In this document: positions 9,186 through 18,091 of the stretch, one piece after another | How positions within the stretch are numbered: the first letter of the stretch is position 1 | How the letters are laid out: each line of letters begins with the position of its first letter | Source: JBGAHD01 sp044226395 | GTDB lineage: Bacteria; Pseudomonadota; Gammaproteobacteria; Xanthomonadales; Ahniellaceae | DNA: 64,000 nucleotides | NCBI GenBank assembly: GCA_044226395.1 | Contig: JBGAHD010000002.1 | Span: 1,116,001 to 1,180,000 of the forward strand | Direction of reading: 5' to 3' | Position numbers and translations under genes: made by a program | The notes under the pieces: generated by a model | Told to the model about the DNA's origin: nothing | The model's input: the letters and a program-made list of their open reading frames with translations, nothing else | Database searches by the model: none

Positions 9186-9228
9186 TGCAGCGGAACGGCA
9201 TATGGCGCCGTACCTGGGGAAATCAACG

Positions 9229-10548
9229 ATGTCACGAGCCAGATATTGCATCGCAGCGGCGTGTTTGGGGGCCCTGCCGATGAGCGCTTCGGCGCAAACC
9301 GCCACCTTGTCCGCGGGGGACACGGCGTGGATGCTGACCGCCACCGCCTTGGTCTTGTTCATGACCGTGCCGGGGCTGGCCTTGTTCTACGCCGGCATGG
9401 TCCGGGCCAAGAACGTGCTGTCGGTGATGATGCAGTGCTTCGCCATCGTCGGTCTGGTGACCGTGCTGTGGTTGGCGTACGGCTATTCGGTCGCGTTCGA
9501 CACCACCAACATGGTCGCGGGGACGACCAATTGGTATTCGTTCGTCGGTTCGCTCAACAAGGCGTTCTTCGCCGGCGTCACGCGCGATTCGCTGACCCTG
9601 GCCATTCCCGAGACCGTGTTCGCGAGCTTCCAGCTGACCTTCGCCATCATCACGCCGGCGTTGATCGTGGGTGCCTTCGCCGAGCGCATGAAGTTTTCGG
9701 CGCTGCTGATCTTCGTGGCCTTGTGGTTCACGCTGTCGTATCTGCCGATCGCGCACACGGTGTGGGCCGGCGCCGGCGCGTGGCTGTTCGACATGGGCAT
9801 TCTCGATTTCGCCGGTGGCACGGTGGTGCACATCAACGCCGGTATCGCGGGCTTGGTCGCGTGCCTGGTGATCGGCAAGCGCAAGGGCTATCCCAATACC
9901 GCGATGCCACCGCATAACCTGACCTACACCTTGATCGGCGCGTCGATGCTGTGGGTGGGCTGGTTTGGCTTCAACGCGGGCTCGGCGGTGGCGGCCAATG
10001 GCTCGGCCGGCATGGCCATGCTGGTGACGCAGATCGCCACGGGCGCCGCGGCGCTGGCGTGGATGGGCGCGGAATGGATCTTCCATCGCAAGCCTTCGGT
10101 GCTGGGCATCGCCTCGGGCGCGGTCGCGGGCTTGGTCGCGATCACGCCGGCGAGCGGCAGTTGCGGGCCTTCGGGCGCGTTGGCGATCGGCTTGATCGCG
10201 GGCATCGGGTGCTTCTTCGCCTCGACGCGGCTCAAGCGCGCGCTCGGTTACGATGATTCGCTGGACGTGTTCGGCGTGCATGCCGTGGGTGGCATCATCG
10301 GCGCCATTCTCACCGGCGTGTTCGCGGCGGCGAGTTTGGGCGGCATCGGTCTCACCGAGGGCGTGAGCATCGGCGCCCAGGTCGGCAAGCAGGTGGTCGG
10401 CGTGCTGTTCACCGTGGTGGTCAGTGGCGTGGTGAGCTATGTGCTGCTCAAGCTCATCGATGTCACCATCGGCCTGCGCGTGAGCGAGGAAGAAGAGACC
10501 GAGGGTCTCGACCTCGTGCTGCACAACGAGCGCGGCTATATCCTGTGA
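9229..10548 (+). CDS. amtB: Ammonium transporter AmtB
   Basis: About 439 residues with a cleavable signal (MSRARYCIAAACLGALPMSA) and eleven predicted membrane helices. Family signatures include VPGLALFYAGMVRAKNVLS, the pore-region text GTVVHINAGIAGLVACLVIG and DVFGVHAVGGIIGAI with a conserved pore histidine. It conducts ammonium across the inner membrane as a trimer that is blocked by GlnK at high nitrogen. The start at 9229 is chosen for the good GGGGAAATC ribosome site; an in-frame ATG at 9202 would lengthen the signal region. glnK follows 37 bases downstream, the reverse of the common glnK-amtB order. Confidence 0.96.
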   Translation: MSRARYCIAAACLGALPMSASAQTATLSAGDTAWMLTATALVLFMTVPGLALFYAGMVRAKNVLSVMMQCFAIVGLVTVLWLAYGYSVAFDTTNMVAGTTNWYSFVGSLNKAFFAGVTRDSLTLAIPETVFASFQLTFAIITPALIVGAFAERMKFSALLIFVALWFTLSYLPIAHTVWAGAGAWLFDMGILDFAGGTVVHINAGIAGLVACLVIGKRKGYPNTAMPPHNLTYTLIGASMLWVGWFGFNAGSAVAANGSAGMAMLVTQIATGAAALAWMGAEWIFHRKPSVLGIASGAVAGLVAITPASGSCGPSGALAIGLIAGIGCFFASTRLKRALGYDDSLDVFGVHAVGGIIGAILTGVFAAASLGGIGLTEGVSIGAQVGKQVVGVLFTVVVSGVVSYVLLKLIDVTIGLRVSEEEETEGLDLVLHNERGYIL

Positions 10549-10585
10549 CCCGCCCACACCGACACGCATTCAGAGGAACGATGTC

Positions 10586-10924
10586 ATGAAGATGATCACG
10601 GCCATTATCAAGCCGTTCAAGCTCGACGACGTGCGCGAAGCGCTCGCCGAGGTCGGTGTGCAAGGCATCACCGTGACCGAGGTCAAGGGCTTCGGTCGAC
10701 AGAAGGGTCACACGGAGCTCTATCGCGGCGCCGAATACGTCGTCGACTTCCTGCCCAAGATCAAGATCGAGGCGGCGGTCGGCGACGAACTGGTCGAACG
10801 CGCGGTCGAGGCGATCATGCAGGCGGCCAACACCGGCAAGATCGGCGATGGCAAGATCTTCGTCTACGGACTCGACCGCGTGGTGCGCATCCGCACGGGC
10901 GAACTCGACGGCGACGCGCTCTAG
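10586..10924 (+). CDS. glnK: Nitrogen regulatory protein P-II (GlnK/GlnB)
   Basis: 112 residues, exact family length. It starts MKMITAIIKPFKLDDVREAL, has the T-loop with the uridylylation site Tyr51 (RGAEYVVDF) and the C-terminal signature TGKIGDGKIFVYGLDRVVRI. P-II proteins sense 2-oxoglutarate and ATP/ADP; those encoded beside amtB plug the AmtB channel when nitrogen is ample, so the gene is called glnK rather than glnB from context. GAGGAACG lies upstream of the start. Confidence 0.95.
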   Translation: MKMITAIIKPFKLDDVREALAEVGVQGITVTEVKGFGRQKGHTELYRGAEYVVDFLPKIKIEAAVGDELVERAVEAIMQAANTGKIGDGKIFVYGLDRVVRIRTGELDGDAL

Positions 10925-10928
10925 ACGA

Positions 10929-11576
10929 TCACCGACGCCAGAAGCGGAACTCGTTCCAGCCCTGGATGGCCAGGCCGAAAGGCACGTCCACCAGGCTGGT
11001 CAGCGTCGCGCTGATCGTCCACAAGGTCCGCGCGACGCCGGGTACCAAGAACATCGCCGCCAGGAACACGAGCATCGCCATGCGGCCCGCGCCCATGGCG
11101 CGGACCCGCAGGTCATAGCTCAAATAAGGCGCGATGGCGCCGAAGCCATCGAAGCCCGGAATCGGCAACAGGTTGAGCACCACCGCCGTCGCTTGCAGCA
11201 AGGCCAGCATGGCCAGTCCCGGCGCGAATGCGCTGTCGCGCACCACGTCGAACTGCAGCACCATGGCCAAGCCAAACAGCAAGCCCAGATTGGCCAGCGG
11301 CCCGGCCAGGGCCACGGCCGATTCCCAATGCTTGTTCTTGAGCCGATGCGTCTCGATGTACACCGCCGCGCCTGGCAAGCCCAGCCCACCGAGCAAGAGA
11401 AACAGCATCGGCAGCAGGACCGAGTTGACCGGATCCAGGTAATGGATCGGGTTCATGCTCAGATAACCCTTGTCCTTGACGGTGTGATCGCCGCCCCGGT
11501 AGGCCACCGCGGCATGGGCGAACTCGTGCACGCACACCGAGAACAGCCAGCCCATGCACACCAGGACGAAGGTCAT
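10929..11576 (-). CDS. Site-2 protease family (M50) membrane metalloprotease
   Basis: 215 residues, multi-spanning. The zinc-binding HEFAH motif sits in the first membrane helix (CVHEFAHAAVAYRGGD) and the second active-site motif in NLLPIPGFDGFG. This short form without a PDZ domain belongs to the rhomboid-like/YwhC group of intramembrane proteases. It is convergent with glnK (stops 4 bases apart) and follows speE by 16 bases, so it is probably co-transcribed with speE. Its substrate cannot be told from sequence. Confidence 0.88.
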   Translation of the reverse strand: MTFVLVCMGWLFSVCVHEFAHAAVAYRGGDHTVKDKGYLSMNPIHYLDPVNSVLLPMLFLLLGGLGLPGAAVYIETHRLKNKHWESAVALAGPLANLGLLFGLAMVLQFDVVRDSAFAPGLAMLALLQATAVVLNLLPIPGFDGFGAIAPYLSYDLRVRAMGAGRMAMLVFLAAMFLVPGVARTLWTISATLTSLVDVPFGLAIQGWNEFRFWRR

Positions 11577-11592
11577 CGGCCGGACGCCCCGC

Positions 11593-12447
11593 TTACTCGC
11601 CCAAACCCGCGCGCATGAACTCCGGCATCGCCAGCGCCGCCTTGTGCACGTCGGCGTTGTAGTAGCGCGTGACGAATTTCTTGGTCTGCGCGCCGCGCTC
11701 GCGGAAATCCGACAGATCGATGCCCTTGCGCGCCATCGTGCAGCTCCACCAGCCGGTGGGATAGCACGGCTGCGGAAACGGCAGCGTGCGCACGTCGGAA
11801 AAGCCCGCGGCCTTCATGAAGGTGCGCATCGAATTGATCAGCTCCAGATGAACCAGCGGCGATTCGCTTTGCTGCACCAGCAGGCCGCCCGCGCGCAGCG
11901 CGCGATGGCACGACGCGTAGAACTTGGCGCCGAACAAACCCTCGGCCGGACCAACCGGATCGGTCGAGTCGACGATCACCACGTCGATGCTCTCGGCCTC
12001 GAGCTCGGCCATGTACTTGATGCCGTCATCGAACATCAGCTTGGCGCGCGGATCGCCATTGGCGTCGCACAGCTCGGGGAAATACTTCTCCGACAGGCGC
12101 GTCACGCGCTCGTCGATATCGCACTGCACGGCCGACTCGACCTCGCGATGCTTGAGCACCTCGCGCAGCGTGCCGCAATCGCCGCCACCGATGATCACCA
12201 CGCGCTTGGGCGCGGTGTGGGTGAATAGCGCCGGATGCGACATCATCTCGTGATAGAGAAAATTATCGCGCGAGGTCAGCATCACGCAGCCGTCGATCAC
12301 CATCAGGTTGCCCCAATCGGTGGTCTCGTAGATCTCGATGGTCTGGAACGGCGTCTTCTCGGCGTGCAGCTTGCGCGTGATGCGATAGCTGATCGCGGAG
12401 CCGGATTGCTCGTGCGGCTCGGAGAACCAGTTCTGGTCGAGACTCAT
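11593..12447 (-). CDS. speE: Spermidine synthase (polyamine aminopropyltransferase)
   Basis: 284 residues, normal length. It shows the family text YHEMMSHPALFTH, the nucleotide-binding loop VVIIGGGDCGTLREVLKH and the active-site region VIVDSTDPVGPAEGLF. The enzyme moves the aminopropyl group of decarboxylated S-adenosylmethionine to putrescine, giving spermidine in the cytosol. ATG at 12447 (MSLDQNWFSEPHE) is the family start; the longer open frame upstream is antisense to the M48 gene. A -10-like TACAAT lies on this strand at 12489-12484. speA is encoded about 4 kb away. Confidence 0.95.
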   Translation of the reverse strand: MSLDQNWFSEPHEQSGSAISYRITRKLHAEKTPFQTIEIYETTDWGNLMVIDGCVMLTSRDNFLYHEMMSHPALFTHTAPKRVVIIGGGDCGTLREVLKHREVESAVQCDIDERVTRLSEKYFPELCDANGDPRAKLMFDDGIKYMAELEAESIDVVIVDSTDPVGPAEGLFGAKFYASCHRALRAGGLLVQQSESPLVHLELINSMRTFMKAAGFSDVRTLPFPQPCYPTGWWSCTMARKGIDLSDFRERGAQTKKFVTRYYNADVHKAALAMPEFMRAGLGE

Positions 12448-12483
12448 GGATGCGCTCTGCACAAGGTCGGGGTGGGGCGCGGG

Positions 12484-12489
12484 ATTGTA
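12484..12489 (-). promoter_or_regulatory. Probable -10 element of speE
   Basis: TACAAT on the minus strand, 36 bases before the speE start, followed by the C/G-rich text seen after other -10-like boxes in this window. A TTGATG at 12515-12510 is 20 bases further up, too far for an ideal -35. Confidence 0.4.
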
Positions 12490-12531
12490 GCGGCAAGAGG
12501 GGTCGGTATCATCAAGCCCGAAGGAGCGAGC

Positions 12532-14391
12532 ATGAACCACATCGACAAGTACCGCGGCCTGATCGAACGACTCGAGCGCGCCGCCGCCGCGCATCCGTGG
12601 CGGTATCGCCTGCAGCTCGTGGGTCTGGCCTTGCTGGGTTATGCGTTCCTGGGCTCGGCGGTGGTCGTGCTGCTGGCGCTGTCGGTGGGCGTGGTGGTCT
12701 TGTTGGTGTTCACCAAGGCGGGCTTTTTGCTCAAGGGCTTGATCAAGGTGATTTGGATTCCTTTCGTGGTCGCCGGCGCCATCCTCAAGTCGATGTGGGT
12801 CAGGTTGTCGGCGCCGACGGGTCGTCGCGTGACGGCGCGCGAGGCGCCGGCGCTCGTGGCCGAAGTCGAGCGCTTGCGTCGCGAGGTTGGCGCGCCGCGG
12901 ATTCACGAGATCGTCATCACCGACGATTTCAACGCGGCCGCGGCGAGTCAGCCACGGCTGGGCATCTTCGGTTGGCAGCGGCGTTATCTGATCCTGGGCT
13001 TGCCGCTTCTGCTGGCGCTCGATCGCGATCGGCTGGCGGCGGTGATCGCGCATGAATTCGGGCATTTTCGCGGCGGCGACAGTCGCTTCGCGGGTTGGAT
13101 CTACCGCGTGCGCAAGACTTGGTGGCAATTGCTCGACTCGCTGGAACAGCAGGGGCGCGCGGGCATGGTGCGCTTCTTCTTCAACTGGTATTCGCCGTAT
13201 TTCGAGGCATACAGCTTCGTGCTCGCGCGTCAGAACGAATATGACGCCGATGCCGCCGCGGCTGAAGTCGTCGGCGCCGGTCACGCCGCGCAGGCGCTGA
13301 TCACGACCGCGACCATCGGCCGTCATCTCGACGCGGCGTACTGGCCCGCCGTGTATCGCCGATGCGTGTCGGAAGGCGCGCCGCCGAACGACCTTTACGC
13401 GCACATGGCGCGCGAACTCGGTCAGGTCGATCAGACCGCGGCGAGCGCCTATCTGAGCGCGGCCGCCGCGCGCGTGACCGATCTGCACGACACGCATCCC
13501 GCGCTGAGCGATCGGCTGCGCGCGCTAGGTCAGTCGATCGAACCGCCGCGGCCCTTGACCCGCAACGCCGCTGAGGAATTGCTGGGCCCGCTGTGCGCGA
13601 CCTTAATCGCCGAGTTCAGCGGGCAATGGCGCGGTCATGTCGAACAGGAGTGGCGCGCGCGTTTTCAAAAAGCCGAACACGGTCGCGCCCGCATCGAGGA
13701 ATTGCGGCAGGCGCGCGCGACGCGTCCTCTGAATGTCGATGAGCAGTTCGATCTGGCCGCGCTGAGCGAGGACTACATCGAACACTTCGACGCGCGGCCG
13801 GCGTACACGGAGTTGCTCGCGCAAGCACCCGACCACGCTGGCGCCAACTTCCGACTTGCGAATCTGCTCATCGACAGCGATATCGAAGCCGCCGTGGCCT
13901 TCTACGAACGCGCCATGGCCGCCGATCCCGACGCCGTCGAGCCCGCCTGTCGCCGCTTGATCGCGCAGTTCAGCGGCCCCGAGCACGCCGAGCGTCAACA
14001 GCACTATATCGATCGACTTCAGGCCCACTGGGCGCAGGCGCAGGCCGCGCAAGCCGAGCGCAACCACATCAGCGAGCAAGACACGTTCTCGCCGCACGGA
14101 CTCGACGCGCTCACGCTCGCGCCCTTCGTCCAGTCGCTCGTGGCCCAACCCAAGATCAAGCAAGCCTGGCTCGCGCGCAAGCAGGTGACGATGCGTCAGG
14201 ACGTGCCGCACTTCGTGCTGCTGGTGAAATTCTCCGGCCAAGCCAGCGACGCGCAGTTGCGGCGTGTCGCGGCGATCGAAGGCTTGCCGGGCACCTTGCT
14301 GGTGGTCGACGCGGCGGCTTCGGACAAGTTCAATCGCGCGCTGTGGCGTGGCGCGGGCGAGATGTCGCTGCTGACGCCGGATCAGCGCTAG
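12532..14391 (+). CDS. M48 family membrane metalloprotease with long C-terminal region
   Basis: About 619 residues. Hydrophobic segments lie near 30-55, 58-80 and around 163, followed by the zinc motif HEFGH (VIAHEFGHFRGGDS) and the third-ligand region NEYDADAAAAE. This is an HtpX/Ste24-like peptidase, but the 350 residues after the catalytic domain are soluble, with a TPR-like stretch (ANFRLANLLIDSDIEAAVAF) near 440. ATG at 12532 has AAGGAGC upstream. Likely role is envelope protein quality control; substrate unknown. It is divergent from speE and convergent with the sugar dehydrogenase. Confidence 0.85.
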   Translation: MNHIDKYRGLIERLERAAAAHPWRYRLQLVGLALLGYAFLGSAVVVLLALSVGVVVLLVFTKAGFLLKGLIKVIWIPFVVAGAILKSMWVRLSAPTGRRVTAREAPALVAEVERLRREVGAPRIHEIVITDDFNAAAASQPRLGIFGWQRRYLILGLPLLLALDRDRLAAVIAHEFGHFRGGDSRFAGWIYRVRKTWWQLLDSLEQQGRAGMVRFFFNWYSPYFEAYSFVLARQNEYDADAAAAEVVGAGHAAQALITTATIGRHLDAAYWPAVYRRCVSEGAPPNDLYAHMARELGQVDQTAASAYLSAAAARVTDLHDTHPALSDRLRALGQSIEPPRPLTRNAAEELLGPLCATLIAEFSGQWRGHVEQEWRARFQKAEHGRARIEELRQARATRPLNVDEQFDLAALSEDYIEHFDARPAYTELLAQAPDHAGANFRLANLLIDSDIEAAVAFYERAMAADPDAVEPACRRLIAQFSGPEHAERQQHYIDRLQAHWAQAQAAQAERNHISEQDTFSPHGLDALTLAPFVQSLVAQPKIKQAWLARKQVTMRQDVPHFVLLVKFSGQASDAQLRRVAAIEGLPGTLLVVDAAASDKFNRALWRGAGEMSLLTPDQR

Positions 14392-14400
14392 GCGGGGGAA

Positions 14401-14430
14401 CCGAGCGAGTTCGCGCGCGAACTCGCTCGG
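14401..14430. terminator. Perfect 30-base palindrome between convergent genes
   Basis: CCGAGCGAGTTCGCG is followed directly by its exact reverse complement. It lies 10 bases after the M48 stop and serves the gap between two convergent genes, so it may stop transcription in both directions. There is no T-run, so rho-independent action is uncertain. Confidence 0.5.
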
Positions 14431-14439
14431 GGAATTTCC

Positions 14440-14462
14440 GACGCGCGCTTGAAGCGCGCGTC
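14440..14462. repeat. Hairpin with TGAAGCGCGCGTCAC core (REP-like)
   Basis: GACGCGCGCTT, one base, then AAGCGCGCGTC: a perfect 11-base inverted repeat. The right arm and following bases (TGAAGCGCGCGTCAC) recur exactly at the hairpin at 52810-52834. It sits between convergent stops and may act as part of a bidirectional terminator. Confidence 0.5.
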
Positions 14463-14468
14463 ACAAGC

Positions 14469-15944
14469 TCACTCGAAGCCGTTACTAAAGACCAGATCCG
14501 CCGGCGGCACCACCGACGCGCCACCGATGCGATACAGCGCGCCACCGGCGACGAAGAACAAGGCGCCGCCCTGATCCTCGCCAAAGCCCAGGATCGAACC
14601 CGCCAGGCCAGTGCCCTGCGAATCGGTGGTGATGATGTTGGCCGCGGTCGGTTCGACCCAGTTGTTGCCGCCCGTGTTGTTCGAAAAACGCAATTCCGAA
14701 TTGCACGCGTCGCCGTAAAAATACGCGCCATTCAACACCGACGTCGGACCGCGATAGCGATAGCCGCCGGTGACCGAGCAACCCGGCGAGGTCGCCGACG
14801 CGCCGCAGCTATTGCCGGAATTGGTGTACACGATCACCGGATCCAGGCGACCGTTGGCCGTGGTGCACGCCGTCGAGCAATTGCCGCGCAGACGGCGGCC
14901 TTCGCAGATCTTCCAGCCGAAATCGGTGCCGGGCAGATCGGTGCCCGAGCGCCAGACATCGACTTCTTCCCACGTGTCCTGGCCGACGTCGCCGATCCAC
15001 AAATCATTGGTCTGACGATCGAAGCTCCAGCGCCACGGATTGCGCAGGCCATAGGCCCACACTTCATCGCAGGCCTGCGGAATATTGCCGCCGGTGGCGC
15101 TGGGCTGGCCGCTGGGAATCGCGTATTCGACCGGCTGACCCACGCGCGGCGCGCCGCAAATGCCGGCGGTGCTGGCCGGCGTGGTGCCGTTGACGTTCAG
15201 GCGCAGCATCTTGCCCAGCAGCGCGCGCGAGTTCGGATCGCCGCCATTGCTGGTGAAATTGGTGTCGGGCGCGCAGCTGCCCGAGGCGTCGAGATTGGCG
15301 GGGTCGAGCGTCTGGCCACGATTGCAGGTGTCATTGCCATCGCCGCCATCGCCCAGGCCGAAATACAAAAACCCATCGGGCCCGAACATGATGTTGCCGC
15401 CGTTGTGATTGGTGAAATCCTGATCGACGCGCAGGATCACGGTGCAGGTGTCGCGATCGTTCGCGGTCAGCGCGTTCGCGGCCGGATCGGCCATGGTGTA
15501 GCGCGCGATCATCGAATCGCCATTGGCGTCGCTGAAGCTGACGAAGAACACGCCGCGCCCCGCGCCCTGGCCGGTGAAGTTCGGATGGAAGGCCAGGCCC
15601 AGCAGACCCTGCTCGCTGCCCGAGCCCAGAAAGCCCACCGTGGTCAGCGCGCTGTCGCCGGGGTAACGGCACTGCAGCGCCGGCGACGTGGAAATGTCAT
15701 GAAACGGCGTGGTCACCAGGGTCGTGCCTGTCACCAAGCGAATCTCGCCGCCCTTCTGGATCACGAACAAGCGGCCAGCGGGTTCGGGCGCGCTGAACAC
15801 GCCGACCGGCGTCGAGATGCCAGTGACCATGCGCGTGATGGTGACGTCGCCGGCGACGATCTGCGCCAGGGCCGAACCCAGTGGCGCGGCCAGCAACAAG
15901 CCGGCGATCAAGCGCCAGGCAAAGGATGGACGGGTGCGCGACAT
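14469..15944 (-). CDS. Secreted PQQ-dependent sugar dehydrogenase-like beta-propeller with GFE tail
   Basis: 491 residues. Signal peptide RLIAGLLLAAPLGSALA, then a six-bladed glucose/sorbosone dehydrogenase propeller: QGLLGLAFHPNF, NHNGGNIMFGPDGFLYFGLG, AYGLRNPWRWSFD and LWIGDVGQDTWEEVD are the usual landmarks, including the His-Asn-Gly-Gly of the cofactor/active-site region. Several cysteine pairs suggest disulphides. The family oxidises aldose sugars with PQQ in the periplasm, but many members have unknown substrates. The protein ends in ADLVFSNGFE, matching the tail of the protein at 144-1907. Confidence 0.88.
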   Translation of the reverse strand: MSRTRPSFAWRLIAGLLLAAPLGSALAQIVAGDVTITRMVTGISTPVGVFSAPEPAGRLFVIQKGGEIRLVTGTTLVTTPFHDISTSPALQCRYPGDSALTTVGFLGSGSEQGLLGLAFHPNFTGQGAGRGVFFVSFSDANGDSMIARYTMADPAANALTANDRDTCTVILRVDQDFTNHNGGNIMFGPDGFLYFGLGDGGDGNDTCNRGQTLDPANLDASGSCAPDTNFTSNGGDPNSRALLGKMLRLNVNGTTPASTAGICGAPRVGQPVEYAIPSGQPSATGGNIPQACDEVWAYGLRNPWRWSFDRQTNDLWIGDVGQDTWEEVDVWRSGTDLPGTDFGWKICEGRRLRGNCSTACTTANGRLDPVIVYTNSGNSCGASATSPGCSVTGGYRYRGPTSVLNGAYFYGDACNSELRFSNNTGGNNWVEPTAANIITTDSQGTGLAGSILGFGEDQGGALFFVAGGALYRIGGASVVPPADLVFSNGFE

Positions 15945-16142
15945 GCGTGTTCTCCAGCGGGACGGCGAGCGTCAGACACTAGCAGTCCCGGCCGCGATCG
16001 AGCGTGACGAGCGTCGCGTCCGGCGATGCGCTCGTCCGTTCGGCGGGGCTTCGGCCTCGCGACCGCGGCCGGGCGTCGACCCGAGACGTGAACGCGCCGC
16101 GCCAATTCCCGCGCGCGGACGCGCACGCGCGGCGCGCGTCGC

Positions 16143-16148
16143 TACAAT
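16143..16148 (+). promoter_or_regulatory. Probable -10 element of speA
   Basis: TACAAT followed by ACGCGCCC, 33 bases before the speA start. No good -35 is seen at the expected 16-18 base distance. Confidence 0.4.
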
Positions 16149-16181
16149 ACGCGCCCTTTTTCGTCCCGCCGGGAAGCCGCC

Positions 16182-18068
16182 ATGAGCCAGGCCTGGAGCA
16201 TCGACCGCGCGCGCCACACCTATTCGGTGGCGCACTGGAGCGAGGGCTATGTCGACATCGACGAGGCCGGACAGGTCGTGGTGCGCCCGCGCGGACCCGG
16301 CGGCCCGGCCGTGGCCCTGACCGAGGTCGTGGATCAGGCCAAGCAGCGGGGCCTGAAATTGCCCTTGCTAGTGCGCTTCGCCGACATCCTGGGCGACAAG
16401 CTCGGCCGCCTGCAGCAGGCCTTCGCGCGCGCGATGGCCGACTACGACTACAGCGGTCACTACACCGCGGTCTATCCGATCAAGGTCAACCAGCAGTTCT
16501 CGGTGGCCGGCGAGCTGGTCGCGCGCGGCGCCACGGGCTTTGGCCTGGAAGCGGGCTCCAAGCCCGAGCTCATGGCCGTGCTCGCGCTGGCGCGGCCGGG
16601 CAGCACGATCATCTGCAATGGCTACAAGGATCGCGAGTTCCTGCGCCTGGCCCTGATCGGGCGCAAGCTTGGGCTCGACACTTTCATCGTCATCGAAAAA
16701 CCGTCCGAGCTGAAAGTCGCGCTCGAGGAAGCCGCCGCGCTCAAGGTCGAGCCGCTGTTTGGCGTGCGCATGCGTCTGGCCTCGCTCGGCGCCGGCAAGT
16801 GGCAGAACACCGGTGGCGATAAGGCCAAGTTCGGTTTGTCGCCGCGTCAGGTGCTCGATCTGATCGACGAGCTCAAGGCCGTGGGCAAGACTGAGTCGTT
16901 GAAGCTGCTGCACTTTCACATGGGCTCGCAGATCTCCAACGTGCGCGACATCGCGCAGGGCATGCGCGAGGCCACGCGTTATTTCATCGAACTCACGCGC
17001 ATGGGCCTGGACATTCGCTACATGGATGTCGGCGGTGGCCTGGGCGTGGACTACGAAGGCACGCGCTCGCGCAGCGATTGCTCGATCAACTACGGGCTCG
17101 ACCAGTACGCCGCCACCATCGTCGCGCCGCTGGCCGAAGCTTGCGCCGAACTGCGCCTGACGCCGCCCAACATCATCACCGAGGCCGGCCGCGCCATGAC
17201 CGCGCATCACGCGGTGCTGGTGACCAATGTCTCCGAAGTCGAGACCGCGCCCGAAGGTCGCGTGCCGCCTGAACAACCGGGCGAAGCCGCGGTGATTCGT
17301 CATCTGCGCGAGACGCTCGCCGAAATCGATCGCCGCCCGCCGCTGGAGCTCTATCACGAAGCCCAGCATTTCGTCGCCGAAGGTCAGGCGCTGTATGCGT
17401 TGGGTTCGCTCGACCTGGCGCAGCGCGCGCTGCTCGATGATCTCTACTACGCCATCGTCACCGCCGTGCGCGGCCGCTTGAAGGACACCGAGCGCAGCCA
17501 TCGCCAAGTGATCGACGAGCTCAACGAGAAACTGGTCGACAAATACTTCGCCAACTTCTCGGTGTTCCAGTCCGTGCCTGACGTGTGGGGCCTGGATCAG
17601 GTATTTCCGATCATGCCGATCGAACGCCTGGCCGAGGCGCCGACGCGTCATGGCGTGCTGGCCGATCTGACCTGCGACTCCGACGGTCGCATCGATCGCT
17701 ACGTCGACTCCGAAGGCGTGGACACCAGCCTGCCGTTGCACGCGCTGCGTCACGACGAGGCCTATCGCCTGGCCATCTTCATGACCGGCGCGTATCAGGA
17801 AACGCTCGGCGACATCCACAATCTGTTCGGCGACACCGATTCGGTCAACGTGCGTCTGGACGCCGATCGTTACGCGCTGGAAATGCCGCGTCGTGGCGAC
17901 ACGGCCGACAAGTTGCTGGGCATGGTCGGCTACGACGCCAACGACATTCGCCTGCGCTACACGCAGAAAATCACTGCCGCCAAGTTGCCGCGCGACGAGG
18001 CCGAGCGTCTGCGCGCCGCGCTCGAAGCGGGGCTGACGGCCTACACCTATCTCGAAGAATCGACCTGA
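16182..18068 (+). CDS. speA: Biosynthetic arginine decarboxylase
   Basis: 628 residues, normal for SpeA. It is a PLP-dependent fold-III enzyme: the cofactor lysine is Lys101 in YPIKVNQQ, followed by a TIM barrel (FHMGSQISNVRDI, DVGGGLGVDYEGTRSRSD) and a C-terminal beta domain. It converts arginine to agmatine, the first step of the agmatine route to putrescine. GGGAAG lies upstream of ATG 16182. The oxidoreductase gene follows 23 bases later with its own ribosome site. Confidence 0.97.
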   Translation: MSQAWSIDRARHTYSVAHWSEGYVDIDEAGQVVVRPRGPGGPAVALTEVVDQAKQRGLKLPLLVRFADILGDKLGRLQQAFARAMADYDYSGHYTAVYPIKVNQQFSVAGELVARGATGFGLEAGSKPELMAVLALARPGSTIICNGYKDREFLRLALIGRKLGLDTFIVIEKPSELKVALEEAAALKVEPLFGVRMRLASLGAGKWQNTGGDKAKFGLSPRQVLDLIDELKAVGKTESLKLLHFHMGSQISNVRDIAQGMREATRYFIELTRMGLDIRYMDVGGGLGVDYEGTRSRSDCSINYGLDQYAATIVAPLAEACAELRLTPPNIITEAGRAMTAHHAVLVTNVSEVETAPEGRVPPEQPGEAAVIRHLRETLAEIDRRPPLELYHEAQHFVAEGQALYALGSLDLAQRALLDDLYYAIVTAVRGRLKDTERSHRQVIDELNEKLVDKYFANFSVFQSVPDVWGLDQVFPIMPIERLAEAPTRHGVLADLTCDSDGRIDRYVDSEGVDTSLPLHALRHDEAYRLAIFMTGAYQETLGDIHNLFGDTDSVNVRLDADRYALEMPRRGDTADKLLGMVGYDANDIRLRYTQKITAAKLPRDEAERLRAALEAGLTAYTYLEEST

Positions 18069-18091
18069 GCGCGACGCGCGAGGAGCGGACG

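Noticed and set aside
9060..9228. A sigma-54 promoter for amtB
   Set aside because: No TGGCAC-N5-TTGC match was found on reading the upstream region.
16368..17819. A 483-residue minus-strand frame opposite speA
   Set aside because: speA is unambiguous; the antisense product has no motif.
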